Source: GCA-2718035 sp964435285 (GTDB lineage: Bacteria; Bacteroidota; Bacteroidia; Flavobacteriales; TMED113). From it: a DNA stretch of 64,000 nt. Position 1 is the first letter of the stretch, and each line of letters opens with the position of its first letter. The translations under genes and the position numbers were made by a program. The stretch covers positions 62,001 to 126,000 of the forward strand of contig CAYSYA010000005.1 in the NCBI GenBank assembly GCA_964435285.1, given 5' to 3'. Shown here in pieces: positions 28,757 to 37,455 of this stretch. Under the pieces are notes generated by a model, which saw only the letters and a list, made by a program, of their open reading frames with translations, did not search any database and had not been told where the DNA came from.

Positions 28757-28764
28757 TAATTTTG
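28757..28764 (+). promoter_or_regulatory. TAnnTTTG promoter -7 box for the DUF5522-hutU pair
   Basis: TAATTTTG, 26 nt upstream of the TTG start at 28791. Confidence 0.45.
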
Positions 28765-28790
28765 TTAAAATTTAATAATTTATTTTACAC

Positions 28791-28961
28791 TTGAAAAGAT
28801 TTTCAAAAAAATACAATTTAAGTTCAGATGAATATTATTATTCAAAGGAAGGATATATTATATTTACAGAAAAATACTTATTGAATAGAGGCTACTGTTG
28901 TAACAACGGATGTAAACACTGTCCATATAAAAAAACAAATGAAAAAAAAACAACAACTTAA
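28791..28961 (+). CDS. Small cysteine-rich protein, DUF5522-like, 56 aa
   Basis: A TTG-initiated ORF whose product contains YYYSKEGYIIFTEKYLLNRG and then YCCNNGCKHCPYKK. The YxxEGYxVFTExYHxxRGxCCxxGCRHCPY pattern is what I know as DUF5522, a small protein found in Bacteroidota and some other bacteria. Four clustered cysteines and a His suggest metal or Fe-S binding; the function is unknown. Its 3' end overlaps the urocanate hydratase start by 23 bp, so the two are likely translationally coupled. No in-frame ATG precedes the conserved part. Confidence 0.8.
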   Translation: MKRFSKKYNLSSDEYYYSKEGYIIFTEKYLLNRGYCCNNGCKHCPYKKTNEKKTTT

Positions 28962-30942
28962 AGACATCTGTAAAGGGATACCTAAAACTTTACCAAAAAA
29001 ATATATTTATAATAAAAATGAGAATCATGCTCCTCACAGAAAAGATATATTGACATTTGAAGAAAAAAAATTAGCGTTAAAAAATGCACTAAGATATTTT
29101 CCAAAAAAACATCATAAAATATTAATTAGAGAATTTTATAATGAATTAAAAAAATATGGAAGAATTTATATGTATAGGTTCAAACCCTCTTATAAAATAA
29201 CTGCTGAAAATTTAAATGCATATCCACATAAAAGTAAACAAGCTGCAGCTATTATGATGATGTTGAATAATAATCTTGATGAAGCTGTTGCACAACACCC
29301 ATCAGAACTTATAACATATGGTGGGAATGGTTCAGTTTTTCAGAATTGGGCTCAGTACAGATTAACTATGAAATATCTTTCTGAGATGAATGATATGCAA
29401 ACATTAGTAATTTATTCAGGGCATCCAATGGGTTTATTTCCTTCACAAAAAAATTCTCCGAGAGTTGTTGTCACTAACGGTATGATGATACCAAATTACT
29501 CGAAGCAAGATGATTGGGAAAAGTTTAATGCTCTCGGAGTTACTCAATTTGGACAAATGACAGCAGGTTCATTTATGTATATAGGACCTCAAGGTATAGT
29601 TCACGGTACAACTATAACAATTCTAAATGCTTTGAGAAAGATTAAAAACAAAAATAAATGGAAACTATTTTTAACATCAGGTCTAGGGGGTATGAGTGGA
29701 GCACAACCTAAAGCAGCAAAAATAGCAGGTATAACTAGTATTACTGCAGAAGTTAATAAAAATGCAATTCAAAAAAGGTTTGAACAAGGTTGGATAGATG
29801 AAATTATAGATAATATTGACAGACTTGTCAGAAGAATCGAAGAACTAAAACAAAAAAATGAAATTTCATCTATTGGTTATCATGGAAACATTGTAGAAAT
29901 TTGGGAAGAATTTAATAAAAGAAAAATTTTTATTGATATTGCTTCTGATCAAACTTCATTACACAATCCGTGGTCAGGAGGATATTATCCTATTTCTTTA
30001 TCATTTAAAGAGGCAAATAAAATGATTAAAGAAGCTCCTGAAATATTTAAAAGACATGTTAAAAAATCTCTTTTAAGACAAGTCAAAGCCATAAATAACC
30101 ACACAAAAAAAGGAACTTATTTCTTTGATTACGGAAATGCCTTTCTTCTAGAATCTGGAAGAGCTAAAGCAAATATTTTTCAAAAAAATGGGATGTATAA
30201 ATACCCATCTTATGTTCAAGATATAATGGGTCCAATATGTTTTGACTATGGATTTGGCCCATTTAGATGGGTATGTGCATCAAATAGAAAAAAAGATTTA
30301 AAAATAACCGATCAAATTGCAATTGATGTCTTAAAAAGATTACAAAAAAAAGCTTCCAAAGATATAAAAGAACAAATGCAAGATAATATAGACTGGATTA
30401 TTTCTGCTCAAAAAAATAAATTAGTAGTTGGTTCACAAGCTAGAATATTATATGCAAATTGTGAAGGTAGAATAGAAATTGCTAAAGCTTTCAATAATGC
30501 AATAAAAAAGAAAATAATTGGTCCTATTATTTTAGGAAGAGATCATCATGACGTAGCGGGAACAGACTCTCCTTTTAGAGAAACTTCTAACATATATGAT
30601 GGCTCTCAATTCACATCAGATATGGCTATCCACAATGTGATAGGTGATAGTTTTAGAGGAGCAACGTGGGTATCCATTCATAACGGAGGAGGTGTAGGTT
30701 GGGGAGAAGTAATCAATGGGGGATTTGGGATGCTTTTAGATGGAAGTAAACAATCTAAAGAAAACTTAACAAACATGCTAAATTGGGATGTAAATAATGG
30801 TATAGCTAGAAGGTCTTGGGCAAGAAATAAAGGGGCAATTAGTACTATAAAATTAGCTATGAAAGAAAATCCACTTCTAAAAGTTACTATCCCAAATATA
30901 GTTGATGAAGGTATAATTAATTCTCTAAAAGAAAAGAATTAA
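28939..30942 (+). CDS. hutU: Urocanate hydratase
   Basis: Histidine degradation step converting urocanate to imidazolone propionate, using tightly bound NAD+. Conserved segments include LITYGGNGSVFQNWAQYR, YSGHPMGLFPS, LTSGLGGMSGAQPKA, QDIMGPICFDYG and HNGGGVGWGE. At 667 aa it is the longer form found in Bacteroidota (about 100 residues above the 550-aa Pseudomonas type). The other hut genes are absent from the window. The last 26 bases overlap alaS on the other strand. Confidence 0.95.
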   Translation: MKKKQQLKDICKGIPKTLPKKYIYNKNENHAPHRKDILTFEEKKLALKNALRYFPKKHHKILIREFYNELKKYGRIYMYRFKPSYKITAENLNAYPHKSKQAAAIMMMLNNNLDEAVAQHPSELITYGGNGSVFQNWAQYRLTMKYLSEMNDMQTLVIYSGHPMGLFPSQKNSPRVVVTNGMMIPNYSKQDDWEKFNALGVTQFGQMTAGSFMYIGPQGIVHGTTITILNALRKIKNKNKWKLFLTSGLGGMSGAQPKAAKIAGITSITAEVNKNAIQKRFEQGWIDEIIDNIDRLVRRIEELKQKNEISSIGYHGNIVEIWEEFNKRKIFIDIASDQTSLHNPWSGGYYPISLSFKEANKMIKEAPEIFKRHVKKSLLRQVKAINNHTKKGTYFFDYGNAFLLESGRAKANIFQKNGMYKYPSYVQDIMGPICFDYGFGPFRWVCASNRKKDLKITDQIAIDVLKRLQKKASKDIKEQMQDNIDWIISAQKNKLVVGSQARILYANCEGRIEIAKAFNNAIKKKIIGPIILGRDHHDVAGTDSPFRETSNIYDGSQFTSDMAIHNVIGDSFRGATWVSIHNGGGVGWGEVINGGFGMLLDGSKQSKENLTNMLNWDVNNGIARRSWARNKGAISTIKLAMKENPLLKVTIPNIVDEGIINSLKEKN

Positions 30943-33538
30943 TTTTTTTGATTACATCTGGTACTTTGTTAATTTTTTTACCAGATGCAGTCGCAAAAAA
31001 ATCCTGTCCCCCACCAGAACCATCTAAGTCTTTAGAAAATTCTTTTATAAGATCATTTGCATTCCAATTTTTTAGCTCAATAAGATCTTTAGAAATTCCA
31101 AGATTAAAAATAACTTTATCCTCATGAGCTGAAAACAACGCTAAAAACAAATTACTAGTTTTGTTAAGGAGATTAAATGAGATTTTTTTTAACATTTTAG
31201 GTGACATTTCAGAAGAAAAAATTAAAACATTTATTTCTTTAATTTTTACTATAGACTTCAACAGTTTTTCTTGAATCAAATCTGATTCTCTAGATTCTAA
31301 AAAATCAACTTTATCTTTTAATTTTTTATTCTCTAAAATTAAATTCTCAACAGCTTTAATGGGGTTTTGATAATTTTTTACAATCTGCTTTATTAAATTA
31401 AAATCTTTAGCAATAGACTCAAAATAGGAAATAGCATTAATACTAGTTATAGCCTCAATTCTTCTAACTCCAGAAGCAACTGAGCTTTCGGAAATAATCT
31501 TAAATAACCCAATCTCATTAGTATTTCGCACATGTGTTCCTCCACATAATTCAACTGACTCACCATACTTAATAACACGAACTGACTCGTCATACTTTTC
31601 TCCAAACAAAGCCATCGCTCCAATACTCTTAGCATAATCTAATGAAACATTTAACATTTCTTCAAGTTTAATTCCTGATAAAATTTTTTGATTTATATTA
31701 TTTTCAATAATTTTTATTTTGTCTTCATTTATTTTTTCAAAATGAGAAAAATCAAATCTTAAATGATTATAATCAACTAATGAACCCTTTTGCTCAACGT
31801 GAGAGCCTAGTAAACTAATTAATTCGCTGTGTAGCAAATGAGTGGCCGTATGGTTTCTTGAATTAAGTTTTCTCTTATTTATATTAATTTTAACTAAATA
31901 ATCTTTGTCCAAATTTTTTGGCAACCTTTCAACTAAATGAAGTATTAAATTATTCTCTTTCTTTGTGTTAATTATTGAAATTTCACTGTCATCTAAAAAT
32001 AGTGAACCTTGGTCACCTACCTGTCCTCCTCCCTCAGGGTAAAAAGGAGTTTGATTAAAAACTAAATGGTAAAATTTCTTGTTCTTTATATTGACTTCTC
32101 TATACATTAAAATTTTTACAAGAGACTCGTATAGTAATGGATCTTGATAGCCCAAAAAACCTTTTTGATCTTCCTTAGATAAAATAATCCATTCTTTTGA
32201 TGAAAAATTTGCAAATGATTTTGATCTTTGTTTTTGTTCATTTAGATACATTTTATAATCCTTTTCTGAGAAGGATTTTCCATGTTCCTTAAAAATGACT
32301 GCTGTTAAATCTTTTGGAAAACCGTAGGTGTCATATAGTTCAAATACTTTTTTTGAGTCAATAATATTTGAATTTGACTTTTTAATTATTTCCTGAATTA
32401 AACTTGTTCCTTTTTCCAACGTTTTAAAAAAGGTTTTTTCTTCCTCATTTATAATATTTGAAACATATTTAATTTGTGTAGAAATTTCAGGAAAAACTGA
32501 TGAAAATTTATTAAACACTATTTCAACTAAATGACACAAAAAAGGTGATTCAAAATTGAGAAATGAAAAACCGTATCTAACGGCTCTTCTAAGAATTCTT
32601 CTAATTACATACCCAGCCCCAACATTACTTGGTAATTGGCCATCTGCAATAGCAAAAGAAACAGCTCTAATATGATCCACCACCACTCTAATTGCAATAT
32701 CTTTTTCTTCTTCTTTTCCGTAAATGAAGCCAGATTTTTTAGAAATTTCATTAATTAAATCTGAAAAAATATCAGTATCATAGGTTGATTTTTTTTCTTG
32801 AAGAACCATGGATAATCTTTCAAAACCCATACCAGTATCAACATGTTTTTTTGATAAATTTTCCAACACTCCACTATCTTTTCTATTATATTGCATGAAA
32901 ACTAAATTCCATAGCTCTATAACTTCTGGGTGATCTTTATTAATTAATTTTTTTCCATCAATTTTTTTCCTTTCGTTGATATCCCTTAAATCTATATGTA
33001 TTTCTGAACATGGACCACAAGGACCAATATTACCCATTTCCCAAAAATTATATGATTTTGAACAAGCAATAATTCTATCATTCGAAATAATAGAAGACCA
33101 AATATTTCTTGATTCAATATCTTCTTCAAGATTGTCAGATTTATCACCAGCAAAAATTGTTATATATAGTCTATCCTTATCAATTTTTAAAACGTTAGTT
33201 AAAAACTCCCATGACCACAAAATAGCTTCTTTTTTAAAATAATCTCCGAAAGACCAATTCCCTAACATTTCGAACATGGTATGGTGATATGTATCGTGAC
33301 CCACTTCTTCTAAATCATTATGTTTTCCAGAAACCCTTAAACATCTTTGTGAATTTACTACTCTTTGGTACTTTGCTTTTTTATTATCTAAGAATAAATC
33401 CTTGAATTGATTCATTCCAGCATTTACAAACATTAAGGTTGGATCGTCCTTAATTACCAAAGGACTTGATTTAATAATTGAATGTCCTTTCTCTTTAAAA
33501 AAAGCAATAAAACTCTTACGTATATGTTCAGATTTCAT
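30917..33538 (-). CDS. alaS: Alanyl-tRNA synthetase
   Basis: Class II synthetase. The N-terminal catalytic domain opens with HIRKSFIAFFKEKGH and LMFVNAGMNQFK; the editing domain has HTATHLLHSEL (near residue 563) and VELCGGTHVRNT (near 663), giving the four zinc ligands. A C-terminal C-Ala domain ends with GGGQDFFATASGK. 873 aa is full length. It is monocistronic and divergent from the M23 gene, a neighbour pair I recall as common in Bacteroidota. Confidence 0.97.
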   Translation of the reverse strand: MKSEHIRKSFIAFFKEKGHSIIKSSPLVIKDDPTLMFVNAGMNQFKDLFLDNKKAKYQRVVNSQRCLRVSGKHNDLEEVGHDTYHHTMFEMLGNWSFGDYFKKEAILWSWEFLTNVLKIDKDRLYITIFAGDKSDNLEEDIESRNIWSSIISNDRIIACSKSYNFWEMGNIGPCGPCSEIHIDLRDINERKKIDGKKLINKDHPEVIELWNLVFMQYNRKDSGVLENLSKKHVDTGMGFERLSMVLQEKKSTYDTDIFSDLINEISKKSGFIYGKEEEKDIAIRVVVDHIRAVSFAIADGQLPSNVGAGYVIRRILRRAVRYGFSFLNFESPFLCHLVEIVFNKFSSVFPEISTQIKYVSNIINEEEKTFFKTLEKGTSLIQEIIKKSNSNIIDSKKVFELYDTYGFPKDLTAVIFKEHGKSFSEKDYKMYLNEQKQRSKSFANFSSKEWIILSKEDQKGFLGYQDPLLYESLVKILMYREVNIKNKKFYHLVFNQTPFYPEGGGQVGDQGSLFLDDSEISIINTKKENNLILHLVERLPKNLDKDYLVKININKRKLNSRNHTATHLLHSELISLLGSHVEQKGSLVDYNHLRFDFSHFEKINEDKIKIIENNINQKILSGIKLEEMLNVSLDYAKSIGAMALFGEKYDESVRVIKYGESVELCGGTHVRNTNEIGLFKIISESSVASGVRRIEAITSINAISYFESIAKDFNLIKQIVKNYQNPIKAVENLILENKKLKDKVDFLESRESDLIQEKLLKSIVKIKEINVLIFSSEMSPKMLKKISFNLLNKTSNLFLALFSAHEDKVIFNLGISKDLIELKNWNANDLIKEFSKDLDGSGGGQDFFATASGKKINKVPDVIKKINSFLLEN

Positions 33539-33546
33539 AATTGATA

Positions 33547-33554
33547 CTAAGGTA
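33547..33554 (-). promoter_or_regulatory. Possible alaS promoter -7 box (one mismatch)
   Basis: TACCTTAG, one mismatch to TAnnTTTG, 8 nt upstream of the alaS ATG. Confidence 0.25.
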
Positions 33555-33582
33555 AAAAAATAGGTCTATAAAATAATTTATA

Positions 33583-33590
33583 TAAATTTG
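33583..33590 (+). promoter_or_regulatory. TAnnTTTG promoter -7 box for the M23 gene
   Basis: TAAATTTG, 50 nt upstream of the ATG at 33641, leaving an unusually long leader for this window. Confidence 0.45.
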
Positions 33591-33640
33591 CATTCTTTTA
33601 AACACGTTGTGTATTTAAATTTAATTAAATATTATCAGAA

Positions 33641-34603
33641 ATGATAAAAACAAAATACTATTACGATAAAGAAACTTTGAGTTATAAGAAAGTAAAAAAC
33701 TCAAAATTTGGTTTTTTAAAAAATCTTTTGATTTTATTCATGCCTGTTTTAATTATGAGTACGGGTTTTAGCTTTGTAATTTTGTCTTTTTTCAAAACTC
33801 CAAACGAAATACTACTTCAAAAGGAAATAAATCAATTAACTGCTGAGTTCAAAAAAATTGAGAATAAAATAATTTCTACAGAAAAAACTTTAAATGAACT
33901 GTCAGAAAAAGATGCGAAAATCTATAGAATAATGTTAGATGCTAGTCCAATTAGTGATGATGTTAGACTTGCTGGATTCGGAGGGGTTGATAAATACTCA
34001 AATCTTGAAAAACTACATTCTACTGAAATGATAATTGATATTTCAAAAAAAACAGACCAACTGATCAAAAAATTAGGAATTCAATCCAAATCTCTTGACG
34101 AATTGTTTTCTTTAGCTATTGAACATAGTGAAAAGATTCAGTGTATTCCTGCTATCGAACCTTTATCAAAAAAAGATTACTCAAGAATTTCATCTGGATT
34201 TGGCCCAAGAATTGATCCTCATTACAAAATAAGAAAAATGCATACAGGTACTGATTTTGCTGCTCCTACGGGAACACCAGTTTATGCAACAGGAAATGGA
34301 AAAATAATTGAGGCTGTTAATAGATCAAGAGGAGGATATGGTAAATTTATTGTGATTGATCATGGGTATGGATATAAAACTCAATATGCTCACTTAAGTA
34401 AGTTAGCGGTAAATACAGGTCAAAATGTAAAAAGAGGAGAATTAATAGGATACGTTGGAAATACTGGAAAGTCAACAAGCCCTCATCTTCATTATGAAGT
34501 TAGAATAAACAACAAAAAAGTTAATCCAATTGATTATTTTTACAATGATTTAACAATTGAAGAATATGATCAAATGCGCAAAAATTATTCGCAAAAAAAC
34601 TAA
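33641..34603 (+). CDS. M23-family peptidoglycan metalloendopeptidase (membrane-anchored)
   Basis: A short cytoplasmic N-terminus and one transmembrane helix (about residues 27-47) precede a coiled-coil region (EINQLTAEFKKIENKI) and a LytM/M23 domain. The zinc ligands are in HTGTDFAAPTG (H-x3-D) and SPHLHYEVR (H-x-H). Such proteins either cleave peptide cross-links or, when degenerate, activate amidases; the ligands here look intact. It is transcribed with the CapA-like gene, which overlaps its 3' end. Confidence 0.92.
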   Translation: MIKTKYYYDKETLSYKKVKNSKFGFLKNLLILFMPVLIMSTGFSFVILSFFKTPNEILLQKEINQLTAEFKKIENKIISTEKTLNELSEKDAKIYRIMLDASPISDDVRLAGFGGVDKYSNLEKLHSTEMIIDISKKTDQLIKKLGIQSKSLDELFSLAIEHSEKIQCIPAIEPLSKKDYSRISSGFGPRIDPHYKIRKMHTGTDFAAPTGTPVYATGNGKIIEAVNRSRGGYGKFIVIDHGYGYKTQYAHLSKLAVNTGQNVKRGELIGYVGNTGKSTSPHLHYEVRINNKKVNPIDYFYNDLTIEEYDQMRKNYSQKN

Positions 34604-35714
34604 TTACTTAAATAGAAAAAAAAAATTAATAGAAACAAATCTATTAATTCTATTTTTTTTATGTAACTCTGTTTTTTTAAACGCACAATCATCTTTTGAC
34701 ACTACACAAATAGTTGAAGATAATTCTATTTCAAAAAAAATTATAAAAATTACAGCTGTTGGAGACATCATGTTTGGAACTAATTTTCCAGCAAAAAAAT
34801 ATTTACCTAAAAATGAGGATTGTATTCCTCTGATTGAAAATGTTATAGAATTTTTTAATAATTCCGATATTATTTTTGGAAATCTTGAAGGCTGTATATC
34901 AGACAATGCTCCTCCAAGAAAAAGATGTAATGACCCAACAAAATGTTATTTATATAGAATGCCAAAAAAATTTGGTAATTGTTTAAAGTACGCAGGATTT
35001 AATCTAATTAGTTTAGCAAATAATCACACGTGGGACTTTGGTGAAGAAGGGGTCGAAGATACAAAAAGCGTTTTAAATTCATTAAATATAAATTACGCTG
35101 GACTGGACTATAAACCTTATACAATATTTGATTTAAATGATAGTACAAAAATTGGCTTTTGCTCATTTGCTCCCAATTATAGAACACCATCATTACTAAA
35201 AATTGAAAAAGCTCAAGAAATTGTCCAAAATTTATCCAAAAAGTGTGATATAGTAATTGTTTCATTTCATGGTGGTGGTGAGGGTTCTAAATTTCAAAAT
35301 GTAACTAGAGAAACAGAGTACTGCTATGGAGAAAACAGGGGAAACGTTTATAAATTTTCACATGCTATGATTGATGCAGGTGCAGACGTTATTATAGGTC
35401 ATGGTCCTCATGTAACAAGAGCAATTGATATTTATAAAAATAAATTTATTGCATATAGCTTGGGTAATTTTTGTACCTATGGTAGATTTAATCTCTCTGG
35501 GTCTAAAGGAATAGCTCCAATTTTACAATTAGAAATTTCAGATAAAGGTGAATTTATTTCCGGAAAAATTATTCCAATCAAGCAAATAAGCGGGGGCTAT
35601 GTATATCCTGATAAAGAAAAAAAGGCAATTAAAAAAGTTCAAGACTTGACAAATATCGACTTTCCTAATCATAAAATTAATATTGATGATGATGGAAATA
35701 TAAGTATAAAATAA
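34566..35714 (+). CDS. CapA-family (PGA_cap) metallophosphatase-like secreted protein
   Basis: A hydrophobic export signal (LLILFFLCNSVFLNAQ) comes after an unusually long basic n-region (~30 aa), because the gene starts inside the M23 gene. The PGA_cap fold is marked by AVGDIMFGTN, GNLEGCIS, LANNHTWDFG, VSFHGGGEG and IGHGPHV, which together supply calcineurin-like metal ligands. CapA relatives act in poly-gamma-glutamate capsule export or as phosphodiesterase-like enzymes; no other pga genes are present, so capsule synthesis is not supported. I chose the ATG at 34566 over the TTG at 34557. Confidence 0.85.
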   Translation: MIKCAKIIRKKTNYLNRKKKLIETNLLILFFLCNSVFLNAQSSFDTTQIVEDNSISKKIIKITAVGDIMFGTNFPAKKYLPKNEDCIPLIENVIEFFNNSDIIFGNLEGCISDNAPPRKRCNDPTKCYLYRMPKKFGNCLKYAGFNLISLANNHTWDFGEEGVEDTKSVLNSLNINYAGLDYKPYTIFDLNDSTKIGFCSFAPNYRTPSLLKIEKAQEIVQNLSKKCDIVIVSFHGGGEGSKFQNVTRETEYCYGENRGNVYKFSHAMIDAGADVIIGHGPHVTRAIDIYKNKFIAYSLGNFCTYGRFNLSGSKGIAPILQLEISDKGEFISGKIIPIKQISGGYVYPDKEKKAIKKVQDLTNIDFPNHKINIDDDGNISIK

Positions 35715-36053
35715 ATGCAAGAAAATAAAGAAACAAACGAAAAAATTTATTATTCAATTGGAGAAGTTTCAAAAATAATTGGAATATCAACTTCAAAAAT
35801 AAGATTTTGGGAAAAAGAATTTGACTCAATTAAACCAAAGAAAAATAAAAAAGGGAATAGAATTTTTAATAAAAAGGAACTTAATAAGTTAAAATTAATA
35901 CATCATTTATTAAAAGAAAAAAAATATACAATAGATGGCGCAAAGAAAAAAATGAGAAAAAACCCTGAAAAAACTGAAACTCACCAAAAAGTAATTGAAA
36001 ATTTAAAAAAAATTAAAGCTGAATTAATTGAAATAAGAAAAAACTTAAACTAA
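35715..36053 (+). CDS. MerR-family transcriptional regulator
   Basis: 112 aa with the MerR winged-helix signature YYSIGEVSKIIGISTSKIRFWEKEF written here in parts: YYSIGEVSKIIG then RFWEKEF, and a C-terminal coiled region that is rich in Lys and Glu. No effector-binding cysteines are present. Its ATG directly abuts the TAA of the CapA-like gene with no spacer, so it is probably the third gene of M23-CapA-MerR. Its stop overlaps hldD by 9 bp. Confidence 0.9.
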   Translation: MQENKETNEKIYYSIGEVSKIIGISTSKIRFWEKEFDSIKPKKNKKGNRIFNKKELNKLKLIHHLLKEKKYTIDGAKKKMRKNPEKTETHQKVIENLKKIKAELIEIRKNLN

Positions 36054-36974
36054 ATAGTTTAAAATATAATCACTAATTGCATTTTCAACTTTAGTAAATT
36101 TTTTCATGTAACCCGTTCCTCTAAGCTTACTAATATCAGCTCTTGTGTAATTTTGATATTGTTTTTTTAATTTAGGAGGCATTTCAATGTACTCAACAAT
36201 TTCTTTCTTTTCTAAAGATTTAAAAACATAACTAATTAAATTATTAAAACTAGTTACCTGGCCTGAACCAACATTGTAAATTCCAGATTTGACATTGTTG
36301 ATATATAAATAATAAATGACACTAGTTACATCATCTATGTAGACAAAATCTCTACATTGATCACCATGAGGAATACTTAAGTCATTTGATTTAAATAACT
36401 TCATTTTATTTGTTTTAATGACTTGGTTAAAAGATTGAAAAACAATTGATGACATTGGTCCTTTTTTTGATTCATCAAATCCAAATACATTAAAAAACTT
36501 AAGACCAAACCAAATTGGTGGAGTTTCTTTTTCTGAAAGAACAAATTTATCAAATTCATGTTTGGACTCAGCATATAAATTCAGTGGTTTATAAAAATTA
36601 ATTTTTTTATGATCATCTGAAAATCCAAAACTTCCATCTCCATATGTAGCAGCAGAGGAAGCATAAATAAGTGGTATTGAAAAACTGACACATTTTCTCC
36701 AAACTTTAATGCTATAATTTAAATTATATTTATCTAGCTTATCTTTATCATTAAATGTTGTATCAGTAATAGCTCCTAAATGAAAAATAAAATCAATATT
36801 ATTTTTGTTTTTGTCTATGAAAGAAAATAAATTATCTGTTTCAATAAATGTTGAATTCTTAATTTTTTTATTGTTTTTGAAGTCACATAAAACAATTTTA
36901 AGGCTTGTTAAAACCTCAATTTTTTTTAAGAAAGAACCAGCAATAAATCCAGAAGATCCAGTAATAATAATCAT
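36045..36974 (-). CDS. hldD: ADP-L-glycero-D-manno-heptose-6-epimerase-like protein
   Basis: Extended SDR: TGSSGFIAG (5-13) binds NADP, YASSAATYGDG carries the Ser, and YAESKHEFD gives the YxxxK pair. The segments FHLGAITDTT and HGDQCRDFVYIDD match HldD/RfaD better than other epimerases. It makes the L,D-heptose precursor of LPS core. No other heptose gene (gmhA, hldE, gmhB, waaC/F) is in the window, so the pathway cannot be confirmed here. Confidence 0.87.
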   Translation of the reverse strand: MIIITGSSGFIAGSFLKKIEVLTSLKIVLCDFKNNKKIKNSTFIETDNLFSFIDKNKNNIDFIFHLGAITDTTFNDKDKLDKYNLNYSIKVWRKCVSFSIPLIYASSAATYGDGSFGFSDDHKKINFYKPLNLYAESKHEFDKFVLSEKETPPIWFGLKFFNVFGFDESKKGPMSSIVFQSFNQVIKTNKMKLFKSNDLSIPHGDQCRDFVYIDDVTSVIYYLYINNVKSGIYNVGSGQVTSFNNLISYVFKSLEKKEIVEYIEMPPKLKKQYQNYTRADISKLRGTGYMKKFTKVENAISDYILNYLV

Positions 36975-36997
36975 TATTCAATAATTGATTTATAGTA

Positions 36998-37005
36998 TAA
37001 ATATA
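36998..37005 (-). promoter_or_regulatory. Possible hldD promoter -7 box (one mismatch)
   Basis: TATATTTA on the minus strand, 23 nt upstream of the hldD ATG. Confidence 0.25.
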
Positions 37006-37010
37006 GTTAG

Positions 37011-37018
37011 TATATTTG
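37011..37018 (+). promoter_or_regulatory. TAnnTTTG promoter for queD-folE2
   Basis: TATATTTG, 22 nt upstream of the queD ATG, with a TTG at 36985-36987 (23 nt spacing) as a possible -33 element. Confidence 0.5.
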
Positions 37019-37040
37019 AATACTTTTTAAAAAAATATAT

Positions 37041-37448
37041 ATGGTTTATATAACAAGAAGAGAGCGATTTTCAAGTGCTCATAAATTAGAAAATAAAAAT
37101 TTTAATAAAGAAGAAAATACTAATATTTTTGGCTCTTGTTACAATATGCATGGTCACAACTACGAATTATTTGTAACAGTAAAAGGAAAAGTAGATAAAG
37201 AAACTGGTTTTGTAACTAACTTAAAAGACTTAAAAAAAATATTAAAGTCATATGTAATTTCAAAACTTGATCATCAATTTATTAATGATGTTAGTTTCAT
37301 GAAAGGGAAAATTGCTTCAACTGAAAATGTTTGTATTGCAATTTGGAATGAACTTGAAAAACCAATTAAAAACAAACTAAATTGTAAATTATTTTGTGTA
37401 AAAGTTTTAGAAACAGAAAATAATATTTTTGAATATTTTGGAAAATAA
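37041..37448 (+). CDS. queD: 6-carboxy-5,6,7,8-tetrahydropterin synthase / PTPS family
   Basis: Zinc enzyme converting 7,8-dihydroneopterin triphosphate towards 6-carboxytetrahydropterin (queuosine precursor) or 6-pyruvoyltetrahydropterin. FSSAHKL and CYNMHGHNYEL give the three zinc histidines and the catalytic Cys in CxxxHGH spacing, the QueD type; LDHQFIND and STENVCIAIW follow. 135 aa. The downstream folE2 supplies the substrate from GTP. The two genes are separated by 7 bases. Confidence 0.88.
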   Translation: MVYITRRERFSSAHKLENKNFNKEENTNIFGSCYNMHGHNYELFVTVKGKVDKETGFVTNLKDLKKILKSYVISKLDHQFINDVSFMKGKIASTENVCIAIWNELEKPIKNKLNCKLFCVKVLETENNIFEYFGK

Positions 37449-37455
37449 AAAAAAG

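Noticed and set aside
32976..33242. Plus-strand open frame antisense to alaS
   Set aside because: Opposite the conserved catalytic domain of AlaS, with low-complexity product and no promoter; a shadow frame.
33597..33620. Hairpin in the leader of the M23 gene
   Set aside because: Only a 3-4 bp core (ACAC/GTGT) with a bulged AT extension; not strong enough to call an RNA element.
34566..35714. CapA-like gene as proof of a poly-gamma-glutamate capsule
   Set aside because: No capB/capC/pgs genes are near; the PGA_cap fold occurs in many unrelated contexts.
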